This document shows, one piece after another, positions 8,437 to 17,596 of a stretch of DNA of 64,000 bases. A model generated the notes under the pieces. It was given only the letters and a program-made list of their open reading frames with translations, was not told the origin of the DNA and did not search any database. This DNA is from Gemmatimonadota bacterium (GTDB lineage Bacteria > Gemmatimonadota > Gemmatimonadetes > Gemmatimonadales > GWC2-71-9), in the NCBI GenBank assembly GCA_016713435.1, contig JADJPD010000001.1, forward strand, positions 806,001-870,000, read 5' to 3'. Each line of letters begins with the position of its first letter. Position 1 is the stretch's first letter. The translations under genes were made by a program, and so were the position numbers.

Positions 8437-9060
8437 GTGACGCTCCCGCTGTTCCTCGACTACAGCGGCATCGCCGTGGCGGCCGTCTCCGGCGCGCTTG
8501 CCGCGGGCCGGCGGCAGCTGGACCTCGTCGGCGTCGTGGTGGTGGCCACCGTGACGGCCATCGGCGGCGGGACGCTCCGCGACCTGCTGCTCGAGCGTCA
8601 CGTGTTCTGGATCGCCAACCCCGACATGCTCCTCGTGATCCTCGGCGCCACCGTGGCCACCATGCTCTGGACCCGCTACGCGCCGCCGCCCGCCAAGGCC
8701 CTGCTCGTCGCCGACGGGCTGGCGCTCGGCTTCTTTGCGGTGGCCGGGGCGCGGATCGCCGAGGGCGCCGGGCAGACCGGCATCGTGGTGATCGTCATGG
8801 CGATGATCACGGCCGTGGCCGGCGGCATCGTGCGCGACGTGCTCTGCACTCAGGTGCCCCTCGTCATGCGGAGCGGGAGCCTCTACGCCACCGCCGCCAT
8901 CGCCGGCGGCTCGGCGTGGGTGCTGCTCCGCGAGTGGGGCATGGCGCCGGAGCCGGCCGCGGCCATCTCCACGGTCACCGCCGTCACGCTCCGGTTCATC
9001 GCCATCATCTGGGACGTGCGGCTGCCCACCTATCGCGTCAATCATCCGGAAGGACCCTGA
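8437..9060 (+). CDS. TRIC/UPF0126-family membrane channel protein
   Basis: A 207-residue polytopic protein with about seven hydrophobic spans. Two TRIC (UPF0126) half-repeats show GGGTLRDLLLER in the first and AGGIVRDVLC in the second, the conserved glycine-rich and RD motifs of trimeric cation channels and their bacterial relatives. Prokaryotic members conduct monovalent cations. The GTG at 8437 lies 7 bases after the Rieske gene and the stop lies 2 bases before the next ATG, so these three genes probably share a transcript. Confidence 0.88.
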   Translation: MTLPLFLDYSGIAVAAVSGALAAGRRQLDLVGVVVVATVTAIGGGTLRDLLLERHVFWIANPDMLLVILGATVATMLWTRYAPPPAKALLVADGLALGFFAVAGARIAEGAGQTGIVVIVMAMITAVAGGIVRDVLCTQVPLVMRSGSLYATAAIAGGSAWVLLREWGMAPEPAAAISTVTAVTLRFIAIIWDVRLPTYRVNHPEGP

Positions 9061-9062
9061 CC

Positions 9063-9515
9063 ATGCCTACGTGGATGCTCGTGGCGGGCGGCATCATGCT
9101 GGTGGTGCTGGCGTTCCTTGCCTCGCAGATGATGGGCGGGTCGGCCGGGCGCGCCGGGGGCGGAGCCGCCGCGGTGAACCGCTCCGCCGGGGCCCGGGCG
9201 GTGATGGAGCGGCGCGACGAGATCGTCCAGCTCGTGGAGCAGGGCAAGAAGATCGAGGCCATCAAGCTCATGCGCGAGGTCGGCGGCGTGGACCTGGCCG
9301 AGGCAAAGAAGCTGGTGGACCTGATCGAGCGGCTCGGCGGGATGCCGCCGGACAGTGGCACCCCCGTGGAGCGCCCCGAGCTGCCGCCCGAGGCGCTGGC
9401 GCAGGTTCGGGCGGCGCTCGCGGCCGGGAACAAGATCGAGGCCATCAAGCTTTATCGGGAACACACCGGCCTCGGCCTCAAGGAGGCCAAGGACGCCGTT
9501 GACGCCATGGAGTGA
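9063..9515 (+). CDS. Membrane-anchored protein with two ribosomal L7/L12 C-domain-like repeats
   Basis: A 150-residue product. Residues 1-22 form one hydrophobic anchor, followed by a Gly/Ala linker. Two copies of the helix-turn-helix signature of the bL12 C-terminal domain follow: KIEAIKLMREVGGVDLAEAK and, after a Pro-rich hinge, KIEAIKLYREHTGLGLKEAK. In true L7/L12 this region (K.xAIKxxRExxGLxLKEAK) recruits translation factors. Here the L12 dimer domain is replaced by a membrane anchor, so this is not the ribosomal protein. It sits between the TRIC channel and msrA with almost no gaps. Confidence 0.8.
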   Translation: MPTWMLVAGGIMLVVLAFLASQMMGGSAGRAGGGAAAVNRSAGARAVMERRDEIVQLVEQGKKIEAIKLMREVGGVDLAEAKKLVDLIERLGGMPPDSGTPVERPELPPEALAQVRAALAAGNKIEAIKLYREHTGLGLKEAKDAVDAME

Positions 9516-9519
9516 CCCG

Positions 9520-10074
9520 ATGACCAGCCCCTCCCCCGCCCTCGCCACCCTCGCCGGTGGCTGCTTCTGGTGCCTCGAGGCCGCCTTCGAGCAGCTGGCG
9601 GGGGTGGAACGCGTCACCTCCGGCTACGCCGGCGGCCAGGTGGCCAACCCGAGCTACGAGGCCGTCTGCGGCGGCGACACCGGGCACGCCGAGGTGGTGC
9701 AGCTGCAGTTCGACCCTGCGGTGATCAGCTTCCGTGACCTGCTCGGCGTCTTCTTCACCATCCATGACCCGACCACGCTCAACCGTCAGGGCCACGACGT
9801 GGGCACCCAGTACCGTTCGGCGGTGTTCTTCCACGACGCGGAGCAGGAGCGGGTGGCGCGCGAGGTGATCGCGGGGCTGGAGCGGGACCGGATCTTCGAC
9901 GACCCGATCGTCACCGAGGTGGTGCCGCTGGAGCGGTTCTGGCCGGCGGAGGCGTATCACCACCAGTACTTCCGGCGGAACCCGTACCAGCCCTACTGCA
10001 TGGCGGTGGTGGCGCCCAAGGTGGCGAAGGTCCGGAAGAGCTTCTTTGACCGGCTGAAGGCTCGACCGGCCTAG
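9520..10074 (+). CDS. msrA: Peptide-methionine (S)-S-oxide reductase
   Basis: A 184-residue MsrA with the catalytic GGCFWCLEA motif (Cys15 and Cys18), SGYAGG, the C-GGDTGHAEVVQ block and DPTTLNRQGHDVGTQYRS. It reduces methionine-S-sulfoxide in damaged proteins. There is no signal peptide, so it is cytosolic. A later Cys in YQPYC may serve as resolving residue. It starts 4 bases after the L7/L12-like gene and is followed by hairpins that could end the transcript. Confidence 0.96.
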   Translation: MTSPSPALATLAGGCFWCLEAAFEQLAGVERVTSGYAGGQVANPSYEAVCGGDTGHAEVVQLQFDPAVISFRDLLGVFFTIHDPTTLNRQGHDVGTQYRSAVFFHDAEQERVAREVIAGLERDRIFDDPIVTEVVPLERFWPAEAYHHQYFRRNPYQPYCMAVVAPKVAKVRKSFFDRLKARPA

Positions 10075-10092
10075 GGTTGTGTCGGGGGAGGG

Positions 10093-10112
10093 GCGCGGCC
10101 CGAGGGCCGCGC
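10093..10112. terminator. GC-rich hairpin (family GCGCGGCCCRAGGGCCGCGC) after msrA
   Basis: A 20-base near-perfect palindrome followed by TTTCGA. The same palindrome recurs at 11380-11399, 37072-37091 and, in variant form, 31729-31748; the copy at 37072 has the same TTTCGA tail. A second hairpin of about 10 bp (CCCGTGGCGC/GCGTCACGGG, one mismatch) follows at 10128-10153. The position fits transcription termination or mRNA 3'-end protection, but the T-tract is short. Confidence 0.55.
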
Positions 10113-10194
10113 TTTCGATGCGGAGGGGCCCGTGGCGCTTTGGCGTCACGGGCTTCATCATGCGGGCCTCCCCCACCCCGAGACCCATCCATCC

Positions 10195-11280
10195 ATGACG
10201 CACGCCGCCGCGCGATCGCGTTCGTCGTTCCCGCCCTGCTGCCGGCGCAGGCACCCCCGCGGGACTTCGCGGCCCGGGTGGACCGGTTCGTGAAAGACGA
10301 GATGACGCGCCAGCAGCTGGTGGGGCTGTCGCTCGCCGTGTTCAAGGACGGCAAGCTGGTGCTCGAGCGCGGCTACGGCTTCGCCAACCTGGAGCACCAG
10401 GTGCCGGCCACGCCGGCCACCGTGTACCAGTCGGGCTCGGTGGGGAAGCAGTTCACGGCGGCGGGGATCATGCTGCTGGTGCGGGACGGCAAGCTCCGCC
10501 TCGATGAGCCGGTCACCCAGGTGTTCCCGTCGGCGCCGGCCGAGTTCCAGCAGGTCACCATCGAACACCTGCTGACCCATACCGGCGGCACCGGTGACTA
10601 CCCCGACAACTTCGATCTCCGCCACGACTGGACCGAGGACGAGCTCAAGAGCTTCATCTTCTCCCGCCCGCTCCGCTTCCCGCCCGGCAGCAAGTGGGAG
10701 TACAGCAACATGGGCTACGTGCTCCTGGGCCTCATCATCCACGAGGTGTCGGGGCAGTTCTACGGCGACTTCCTGGCCGAGCGGATCTTCCGTCCCCTCG
10801 GCATGAGCACCACGCGGATCATCAACGAGGCGGCCATCATCCCGAACCGCGCCGCCGGCTACGAGCGCGACTCGGCGGGCACCGTCGAGAACCAGGCCTG
10901 GGTGGCGCCACGGATCAACACCACCGCCGACGGCTCCCTCTACTTCACCGTGCGCGACCTGGCCCGCTGGGACCTGGGCCTCCGCAACGGGGCGCTCTTC
11001 ACGCCGGCGGAACTGGCGCATCCGCACCCGATGCGGCTCCGTGACCGGCCGGTCCACCGGTTACGGCTTCGGCTGGTCGGTGGGGGAGGTGGCAGGCCAC
11101 CGCGTCATGGAGCACGGCGGCTCGTGGCAGGGCTTCAAGACGCACATCCTGCGCTACCCGGAGGATGGGCTCACGGTGGTGGCGCTGGCCAACGCGGCGT
11201 GGGCGGAGCCGGGCGACGTGGCGCACGGGGTGGCCAAGCTGTGGAACCCCGGGCTGGGCACGTTGGCGGCCGAGGAGTAG
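10195..11280 (+). CDS. Exported serine hydrolase (beta-lactamase/class C-like), frame-disrupted
   Basis: A beta-lactamase-fold serine hydrolase. Its SxxK is in YQSGSVGKQF, its YxN in WEYSNMGY, and a HGGSW box stands in place of KTG. One frame carries most of the protein and a second, from about 11041, carries FGWSVGEVAGHRVMEHGGSW onward. Removing one base in GACCGG near 11035 joins them. A second break lies near 10205-10215, where the only ATG (10195) is out of frame with a good signal peptide core (AIAFVVPALLPAQA). With both repaired the product is a normal exported member of about 360 residues. Relatives act as esterases, D-aminopeptidases or carboxypeptidases. Assembly error is the simpler explanation than decay. 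Confidence 0.75.
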
Positions 11281-11287
11281 CGACGCA

Positions 11288-11407
11288 GGGCCCGAGCGCC
11301 GCTCGGGCCCGCATGGGCAAGAGAGAACGGCCGCCTTCCTCACGGAAGGCGGCCGTTCTGTTTCCGGCTCGCATCGTCGGCGCGGCCCAAGGGCCGCGCC
11401 GACGATG
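11288..11407. terminator. Block of three strong hairpins between convergent genes
   Basis: Three perfect or near-perfect stems lie back to back. At 11288-11310, GGGCCCGAGC pairs with GCTCGGGCCC. At 11324-11359 a 15-bp stem opens AGAACGGCCGCC. At 11372-11407 a 16-bp stem opens CATCGTCGGCGC, with the repeat palindrome GCGCGGCCCAAGGGCCGCGC as its top. They separate the converging ends of the serine hydrolase (plus) and susD-like gene (minus), and probably work as a two-way terminator. Confidence 0.75.
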
Positions 11408-11421
11408 CGGATAGTCGATGG

Positions 11422-12777
11422 CTAGTAGCCGGGGTTCTGCGTGATGTTCGGGGCCACGGTGATCTCGGACTGCGGGATCGGCCAGAGCACCCGGAAGGCG
11501 TCCGGCGTGGCCACGGGGACGAACCGGCCCATGCGGACCAGGTCGAAGAACCGGTGCCCCTCCCCGAAGAACTCGAGCCGGCGCTGCAGGTCGATCTCGT
11601 CGAGCGCCTGCTGGGCGGTGGTGACGTCCACCCCCGCCACATGGGCCGGGAGGCCCGAGCGGGTGCGGATCGGGTTGTAATACGCCACCGCGCTGTCCAC
11701 GCTGCCCTGGTTGGCGAAGGCTTCCGCCTTGGTAAGCAGCATGTCGGCGTAGCGGAGGATCGGGAGGTCCTCGCCGCCGTTGACCGTGGGCCACTTCTGG
11801 CTGGAGGCGTACGACTCGATGTACCCCTCGTTCGGGTCCGGCTTGATGTTCCAGGTGAGCCGGGCGTCGGTGCCCAGGGTGTCGTAGGCATCGATCACGG
11901 ACTGGCTCGGCGCGATCTCGTAGCGCCCGCCGTCCTCGTACGTCTGCCAGTAGTAGCCGAGCAGGTTGTTCTGGTCCAGGTTGGCGGTGAAGGTGAGACG
12001 GAAGATCGTCTCGCTGGTCTCCACGTCGTCGCCGTCGAAGTTGTCCGAATAGTTGGGCGCCAGCGAGTAGCCCTGGGCCTGGACGATGTTGGCCTCGGTG
12101 ATGGCGCCCGCGTTGTTCCCCTGCGTCAGGTACACCTTGGCGCGAAGGGCGTGCACGGCGTTCACGTTGGCGTGGTTGGTGGAGCCGGTGTTGGTGATCA
12201 GCCCCTCGGCGTCGCTCAGGTCCTGGAGGATCTGGGCGTAGACCTCGGCCTCGGTGGAGCGGGTGATGTTGGCCGCCTCGTTGGCGTCGGTCACCGGGCT
12301 GGTGCGCAGCGGCACCCCGCCGAACATGCGGACCAGGTTGAAGTAATTCAGGGCCCGGAGGAAGTGGGCCTCGCCGAGGATCTGGTCCTGCTCCGTGGCG
12401 TCATCGAAGGTGATGTTGGGCACCCGGGCGATGAGCACGTTGGCGCGCTTGATGGCCTCGTAGATGTTCTCCCAGGCGCCCTGGACCTCGCGGCTGTCGG
12501 GCCGGAGGTCCTTGTTGGAGGCTTCCTGGTAGACCACGAAGGTGCCGGTGTGCACGGCGTTGTCGGCGTAGAGGTCGCCGAAGTGCGTCAGCGTGCCGCC
12601 GTAGTAGTAGCCGCTCTGCATGGCGCCGTAGGCACCGGCGAGCGCGGCACGCGCGCCGGCAGCGGTCTGGACGGCCTGGTCGTCGGACAGCTGGTCCGGC
12701 GGGCTGGTGTCGAGCAGGGAGTTGCAGGCGCCGAGGGCCAGCGACAGGCCCAAGGTGAGGAACGAGCGTCGGAACAT
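11422..12777 (-). CDS. SusD/RagB-family outer-membrane nutrient-binding lipoprotein
   Basis: A 451-residue lipoprotein; the lipobox LGAC puts the acylated Cys at residue 18. It has the SusD/RagB TPR-rich organisation: SDDQAVQTAAGARAALAGAY, RANVLIARVPN, AHFLRALNYFNLVRMFGGVPL, then the C-terminal ADMLLTKAEAFANQG and LEFFGEGHRFFDLVRMGRF blocks typical of the family. It works with the SusC partner that ends 39 bases upstream, capping the outer-membrane channel and delivering ligand. Ligand type is not readable from sequence; the S51 peptidase in the operon hints at peptides or a peptide-like polymer. Confidence 0.95.
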   Translation of the reverse strand: MFRRSFLTLGLSLALGACNSLLDTSPPDQLSDDQAVQTAAGARAALAGAYGAMQSGYYYGGTLTHFGDLYADNAVHTGTFVVYQEASNKDLRPDSREVQGAWENIYEAIKRANVLIARVPNITFDDATEQDQILGEAHFLRALNYFNLVRMFGGVPLRTSPVTDANEAANITRSTEAEVYAQILQDLSDAEGLITNTGSTNHANVNAVHALRAKVYLTQGNNAGAITEANIVQAQGYSLAPNYSDNFDGDDVETSETIFRLTFTANLDQNNLLGYYWQTYEDGGRYEIAPSQSVIDAYDTLGTDARLTWNIKPDPNEGYIESYASSQKWPTVNGGEDLPILRYADMLLTKAEAFANQGSVDSAVAYYNPIRTRSGLPAHVAGVDVTTAQQALDEIDLQRRLEFFGEGHRFFDLVRMGRFVPVATPDAFRVLWPIPQSEITVAPNITQNPGY

Positions 12778-12816
12778 GCGGGCCCCCGTGGGGAGCGAGA
12801 GTCGTGGTCGTCATGA

Positions 12817-15800
12817 TCACCACCCCGCCTGGATGCCGAACGTCCACGTGCGGGCGAGCGGATAGGCGTAGAAGTCAGTGGCGATCTGGGCCGTCTGGCC
12901 CGACGCGGAGCCGTTGCTGTTCACCTCGGGGTTGTAGCCCGAGTACTTGGTGGTGGTCCACAGGTTCTGCGCGCGGACGTAGAGCCGGGCGCTGGCGAAG
13001 CCGGCGCTGGCGGCGAGCTGGTCCGGGAGCTGGTAGCCCAGCGTCAGGTCCTGCAGGCGCAGGTACGAGCCGTCCTCGAGCCAGCGGCTGGAGACGCGGC
13101 GGGCGTCCGAGAGCCCGTCGAAGCTGGCGCGCGGTTCGTCGGTGTTGTCGCCCGGCTGCTGCCAGCGGTCCAGGACGTCGGCGAACTTGTTGTCGTAGTT
13201 GTAGCCGCCGTCGTCCGAGAAGACCCGCATGGCGTTGAAGACGTCGTTGCCCTTGCTGAACTGGAAGAACGTGGTCAGGTCAAAACGCTTCCAGCTCCAG
13301 GTGCTGGTGAAGCCGCCGGTGTAGTCCGGCCACGGGTCGCCGATGAAGGTGCGGTCGGCGCTGGTGAGCGAGCCATCGCCGTCGACGTCCTTGTACAGCG
13401 CGTCGCCGGTGGCAGGATCCACGCCGGTGAACTTGTAGCCGTGGAAGGCGCCGAGCGGGTGGCCCACCTCGACCCGGTTCATCTCGTAGTAGCCGGTGGA
13501 GAACGGCTGGTCGTCGTAGAGCGCGGTGACCGTGTTCCGGTTGAACGACACGTTCAGCGTGGTGACCCAGCGCAGCCCATCGGCCCGCGCCGGCTGGGCG
13601 ATGACCGTGGTGAGGCCCAGCTCGACGCCGCGGTTCCGCAGCTCGCCGATGTTGTCGATGTACGTGGTGTAGCCGCTGTTGCCGGCCAGCGGGCGGTCGA
13701 GCAGCAGGTCGCTGGTGTTCTTGGTGTACCAGTCGCCGGTGAAGGTGACGCGGCCGTTCCAGAGCTCCAGGTCGGCGCCCAGGTTCACCTGCGTGGTCTT
13801 CTCCCAGCCCAGCTTGGTGTTGGCGATCTTGCAGGGGTAGTAGCCCGCCTCATCGCCGTAGTTGGCGCTGCACCAGGTGCCCTGCCACGGGTAGGCCGAG
13901 AGGGCCTGGTTGCCGGTGCGGCCCACGCTGGTGCGGATCTTGAACAGGCTGATGGTGCGGCTGTTGGCCAGGAAGCCCTCGCGGCTCGCCACCCAGGCCA
14001 GCGACGCGCCCGGGAAGAAGCCGGCGCGGTTGCCCGGCCCGAACACCGACGCCTCGTCGCGGCGGAAGGTGACGCCGAGGAGGTACTTGTCCGCGATGGA
14101 GTAGTTGGCCCGCCCGAAGAACGACACCAGGTTGTCCTCGGCGAAGGTGCCGCCGAAGCTCGTCACGGTGTTGGCGTTGTTCACCTGCTTGAGCGTCGGG
14201 TCGCTCAGGTTCTCGCCGCGCAGGTAGTTGCGGTCGGAGCGGTTGAGCTCGAGCGACGACCCGGCGGTGACCGAGAGGTCATTGCCGCTCACCAGGCGGT
14301 TCCAGCTGAAGAAGCCGTCGAACACGTACTTGTTGCCCGTGGAGTAGGCCTGCTCCGCGATGCCGCCGAGGCCCGCGGCCTCGGTGCCCTCCACCAGCGG
14401 CGAGCGGTACTGCTGCTCGCGCAGGGTGTAGAGGTTGACGCCCACGCGCCCCGTGAAGCTGAGCGACGGCGTGAAGGCGTACCGCCCCTCGACGTTGCCG
14501 ATCACCGTGGTGGTGCGGGCGAAGGCCGAGTTGAAGTGCGCGATGGCCACCGGGTTGGGATACGAGATGCCGTCCGAGGTGCCGGTGAAGGCGCCGTTGG
14601 GCTGGCGCACCGGGTAGAGTGGCTCGTCGGCGATGGCGTTGGTGGTGACGCCCTCGAGGTTGTCGTCGTTCTGGATGCGCTGGTTGCGCTCGCCGCTCAC
14701 CGCCAGGCCCACCGAGAAGTTGAGCCGGGGGCTGGCCACGAAGTCGAGGTTGGCGCGGGTGCCGATGCGCCGGTAGCCCGAGGAGAGCGCGATGCCCTGC
14801 TGGTCGAACCAGGTCCCGGCGACCCGGTAGCGCACCTGGTCGGTGCCGCCCGAGACGGCCAGCTCCGCGCCCGAGATCGGCGCGCGGCGGTAGATGGCGT
14901 CCTGCCAGTTGGTGTTGACCGTGTCGTCCACGCCCACCACGCCGAAGTAGTCCGCCCCGTAGCCGTCGTTCTCCGCGGCCTCGTTCATGTAGGTCATGTA
15001 CTCGGTGCCGGTCAGCAGGTCCACCGTCTTGGACGGCGCCTGCGTGCCGTAGTACGCGTTGAACGACACCTGCGAGCGCCCGGCCGTGCCGCGCTTGGTG
15101 GTGCTGAGCACCACGCCGCTGGAGCCGCGCGAGCCGTAGATCGAGGCCGACGCCGCGTCCTTGAGCACGTCAATGGAGGCGATGTCGTCCGGCGAGAGGC
15201 CGGTGATGGCCCGGATGCCCTGGCCGCCGAAGGACATCTGCGACAGGTCCTCGGAGACCACCGGCACGCCGTCCACCACGTACAGCGGCTGCGAGCTGGC
15301 GGAGAAGGAGGCCGTGCCGCGCACCTTCACCGTCACCGCATTGCCCGGGTTGCCGGCGTTCTGCACCACCTGCACGCCCGGCGCGCGGCCCTGCAGCGCC
15401 GCGTCCGAGCTGGCGTTGGCCTGGCCGCTGATGTCCTCGGAACTCACCGAGCTCACGGCGGTGGCCAGATTCTCGCGGGTCACCGTGCCGTAGCCCACCG
15501 ACACCAGTTCCTCGAGCTCCACGGCCTTCACGTCCAGCTTGAAGTCCGCGGTGGCCTCGTCGCCGGGGAGCAGCGCCAGGGCGCGCACCTGCGGCGCGTA
15601 GCCGATCATCGACACCCGCAGCGTGACCTTGCCCGCGGTGAGGTTCTCGAGCAGGAACTGCCCGTTGCCCGACGAGACGGTGCGCTTGGAGGTGCCGATC
15701 ACCGTCACGAGCGCGCCCTCGAGAGGCTTGCCGCTGGCGGAGTCGGACACCGTGCCGCGCACGGTCTGGGCCTCCGCCCGCCCGGCACCCACGGCCAGGG

Positions 15801-15849
15801 CGAGCAGGACGCTTAGCGCGGCGAGCCTACTGGACCAGGAAAATCGCAT
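12817..15849 (-). CDS. SusC/RagA-family TonB-linked outer-membrane receptor
   Basis: A 1010-residue TonB-dependent transporter. Signal peptide (residues 1-28, ending GRAEAQ), CarboxypepD_reg-like domain (VRGTVSDSASGKPLEGA to IGYAPQ, about 30-110), an LEELVSVGYGTV segment as likely TonB box, plug domain (VKVRGTASF, PLYVVDGVPV, SASIYGSRGSSGVV), then a long beta-barrel. The ATG at 15849 is chosen over the longer frame because GGAGG stands four bases upstream (15854-15858) and a signal peptide begins at once. It imports large nutrients with the SusD lipoprotein downstream. The gap to the S51 gene before it is only 59 bases. Confidence 0.96.
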   Translation of the reverse strand: MRFSWSSRLAALSVLLALAVGAGRAEAQTVRGTVSDSASGKPLEGALVTVIGTSKRTVSSGNGQFLLENLTAGKVTLRVSMIGYAPQVRALALLPGDEATADFKLDVKAVELEELVSVGYGTVTRENLATAVSSVSSEDISGQANASSDAALQGRAPGVQVVQNAGNPGNAVTVKVRGTASFSASSQPLYVVDGVPVVSEDLSQMSFGGQGIRAITGLSPDDIASIDVLKDAASASIYGSRGSSGVVLSTTKRGTAGRSQVSFNAYYGTQAPSKTVDLLTGTEYMTYMNEAAENDGYGADYFGVVGVDDTVNTNWQDAIYRRAPISGAELAVSGGTDQVRYRVAGTWFDQQGIALSSGYRRIGTRANLDFVASPRLNFSVGLAVSGERNQRIQNDDNLEGVTTNAIADEPLYPVRQPNGAFTGTSDGISYPNPVAIAHFNSAFARTTTVIGNVEGRYAFTPSLSFTGRVGVNLYTLREQQYRSPLVEGTEAAGLGGIAEQAYSTGNKYVFDGFFSWNRLVSGNDLSVTAGSSLELNRSDRNYLRGENLSDPTLKQVNNANTVTSFGGTFAEDNLVSFFGRANYSIADKYLLGVTFRRDEASVFGPGNRAGFFPGASLAWVASREGFLANSRTISLFKIRTSVGRTGNQALSAYPWQGTWCSANYGDEAGYYPCKIANTKLGWEKTTQVNLGADLELWNGRVTFTGDWYTKNTSDLLLDRPLAGNSGYTTYIDNIGELRNRGVELGLTTVIAQPARADGLRWVTTLNVSFNRNTVTALYDDQPFSTGYYEMNRVEVGHPLGAFHGYKFTGVDPATGDALYKDVDGDGSLTSADRTFIGDPWPDYTGGFTSTWSWKRFDLTTFFQFSKGNDVFNAMRVFSDDGGYNYDNKFADVLDRWQQPGDNTDEPRASFDGLSDARRVSSRWLEDGSYLRLQDLTLGYQLPDQLAASAGFASARLYVRAQNLWTTTKYSGYNPEVNSNGSASGQTAQIATDFYAYPLARTWTFGIQAGW

Positions 15850-15853
15850 GACA

Positions 15854-15858
15854 CCTCC
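15854..15858 (-). promoter_or_regulatory. Ribosome-binding site deciding the susC-like start
   Basis: GGAGG on the minus strand with a four-base spacer to the ATG at 15849. It decides against the upstream in-frame start at 15912, which would put 21 extra residues ahead of the signal peptide. Confidence 0.7.
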
Positions 15859-15908
15859 ACAGGGGGAAAAACGGGATCCTGCCGGTATTGCCCAACGGGA
15901 CCTGCTGG

Positions 15909-16772
15909 TCACTCACCCGCGAGCGCGGCCTCGCCGCGGACCGGGTTGAAGCTGCTGCCCGGGGGCAGGAGCGCAAGGCGCACCCCCCGGGCCCCGAGCA
16001 CCGGCGCGCCGGGCCCGGTGACCCGGGCCCCCCGCGCGTCGTAGATGCTCACCGCGCTGGCCCCCCGCACCCGCCAGGTGCCGTCGCGCGCCACCTCGAG
16101 CGCCGTCCCCTCGTCGATGCCGATGCCGATGAGGCCGGGCCGCTCGAGCACGGCGGCCAGGAGCCGGTTGTGCCGCTCCCGCCGCAGGAAATGCTGGTCC
16201 ACGATGGTGCCCGGGAGGAAGCCGAAGCCGGGCCGTACCTCTATGACGTTCCGGGCCACCTCGGGGAACTCATCCCCGTAGTAGCCGAGGCTGTCGGGGC
16301 GGTGCTGGTTGCCGGTGATCATCGAGTCGCTCATGATCGCCGCCCCCGCCGAGGTGCCGCCGAGTACGGCGCCGTGGCGGAACCGGGCGCGGATGGCCGG
16401 CAGCACGTCGCCGCCGGCCAGCGCCTCCACCAGGCTCGCCTGGTCGCCGCCGGTGAACCAGACCCCGGTCACGCTGTCGAGCGTGGCCGCGGCGCCCGGC
16501 GCCGGCCGCTCGCCCACCAGCGGCAGCGTGAAGGCCCGCGCCCCGAACTCGCGCAGCTGCGCCGCCTTGTCGTCGCCCGTGGCCTGCGGCTCGCCGCTGG
16601 CGAAGGGCACCACCACGATCACCGCCCGGCCCGGCCCACCCGCCAGCTCCACGAACCGGGTGATCAGCGCGTCCGGCTGGGAGCCGCCCCCGACGATGAA
16701 GAGCGTCCCCTGCGCCGAGCCCCGGGCCGGCGCCAGCAGCACCAGCGCCAGCACCGCCAGGAGCCGCCTCAT
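15909..16772 (-). CDS. Exported S51-family peptidase, cyanophycinase-like
   Basis: A 287-residue serine hydrolase with a signal peptide (MRRLLAVLALVLLAPARGSA). LFIVGGG opens the fold, VWFTGGDQ follows, and the nucleophile Ser141 is in VLGGTSAGAAIMS. Downstream VDQHFLRRERHNRL and GIGIDEGTAL match the cyanophycinase branch of peptidase family S51, which cleaves beta-linked Asp peptides such as cyanophycin. Export suits breakdown of an external polymer. It overlaps the IclR gene by four bases (ATGA) and precedes SusC, so it belongs to their operon. The exact substrate is inferred, not shown. Confidence 0.88.
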   Translation of the reverse strand: MRRLLAVLALVLLAPARGSAQGTLFIVGGGSQPDALITRFVELAGGPGRAVIVVVPFASGEPQATGDDKAAQLREFGARAFTLPLVGERPAPGAAATLDSVTGVWFTGGDQASLVEALAGGDVLPAIRARFRHGAVLGGTSAGAAIMSDSMITGNQHRPDSLGYYGDEFPEVARNVIEVRPGFGFLPGTIVDQHFLRRERHNRLLAAVLERPGLIGIGIDEGTALEVARDGTWRVRGASAVSIYDARGARVTGPGAPVLGARGVRLALLPPGSSFNPVRGEAALAGE

Positions 16773-17596
16773 GCCGACCGGCGCCGCGACGGCACCGCCG
16801 CGGGCGCCCCGAGCCGCGCCGAGATGCGGTCCGCGGCGGCGCGCACCTCGCGCTGCAGCGCCGCCAGCCGCCGCGCGGGCAGCCGCTCCGACGGCCCGCC
16901 GAGGCACACCGCCGCCACCGCCCGCCCCAGGTGATTCCGCACCGGGGCCGCCACCGCCGTGTAGCCCGGCTCGAGTTCCTCAATGGCCGCGCTCACCCCC
17001 TCCGACTCCACTTCATCCAGCGCCGCCTCGAGCCGCGCCAGGGTGGCCGGGGTCCGCGTGGTGAAACGCGCCAGCCGCCCGCGCGTTTCGGCGCGGAACT
17101 CGGCCCACCCGTCATCGTGCGCCCGGGCGTCGGCCAGGAGCAGCTTGCCCGTGGCGGCCGCGTGCGCCGGCCAGCGCCCGCCCACCACCTCGGTCCACGC
17201 CCCCCGATGCGTGCCGCGCACCTCCGCCAGCACCATGATCTCCGTGCCCACCAGGATCTCGAGGCTGGCCGTCTCGCCGGTGGCGGCGGCCAGCGCCGCG
17301 AGCTCGGGCCGCGCCGCCTCGGGGAGATCGGTGGCCCGCTGCGCCAGCGCGCCGAGCCGGATGGCGCCCGGCCCGAGGCGGTACTCCCCGCCGGCCGTGC
17401 GCTCCACCATGCCCTCACGCTCCAGCGCCCCGAGCAGCCGGAGCGTGGTGGGCCGGGTCATGCCCAGGGTGCGGGCCAGCGCGCTCAGCTGCCAGTGGCG
17501 GTGCTGGTCGTCGAAGGCGCGGAGGACGAGGAACGTCCGCGCCACGGCCTGCGTGCCCGTGGTGCGGGCTGTCCGTATGGTGGAAGCAGTTTTCAC
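16769..17596 (-). CDS. IclR-family transcriptional regulator
   Basis: A 275-residue regulator. The N-terminal winged helix-turn-helix spans about residues 15-75 (AVARTFLVLRAF, LSALARTLGMTRPTTLRLLGAL). The C-terminal IclR effector domain contains AHAAATGKLLLA and EELEPGYTAVAAPVRNHLGRAVAAVCLGGP. It starts at GTG (17596). It is first in the minus-strand operon with the S51 peptidase and SusC/SusD and faces the sarcosine-oxidase-like gene across 140 bases. It therefore probably controls both directions in answer to a small metabolite from the imported polymer. Confidence 0.93.
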   Translation of the reverse strand: MKTASTIRTARTTGTQAVARTFLVLRAFDDQHRHWQLSALARTLGMTRPTTLRLLGALEREGMVERTAGGEYRLGPGAIRLGALAQRATDLPEAARPELAALAAATGETASLEILVGTEIMVLAEVRGTHRGAWTEVVGGRWPAHAAATGKLLLADARAHDDGWAEFRAETRGRLARFTTRTPATLARLEAALDEVESEGVSAAIEELEPGYTAVAAPVRNHLGRAVAAVCLGGPSERLPARRLAALQREVRAAADRISARLGAPAAVPSRRRSA

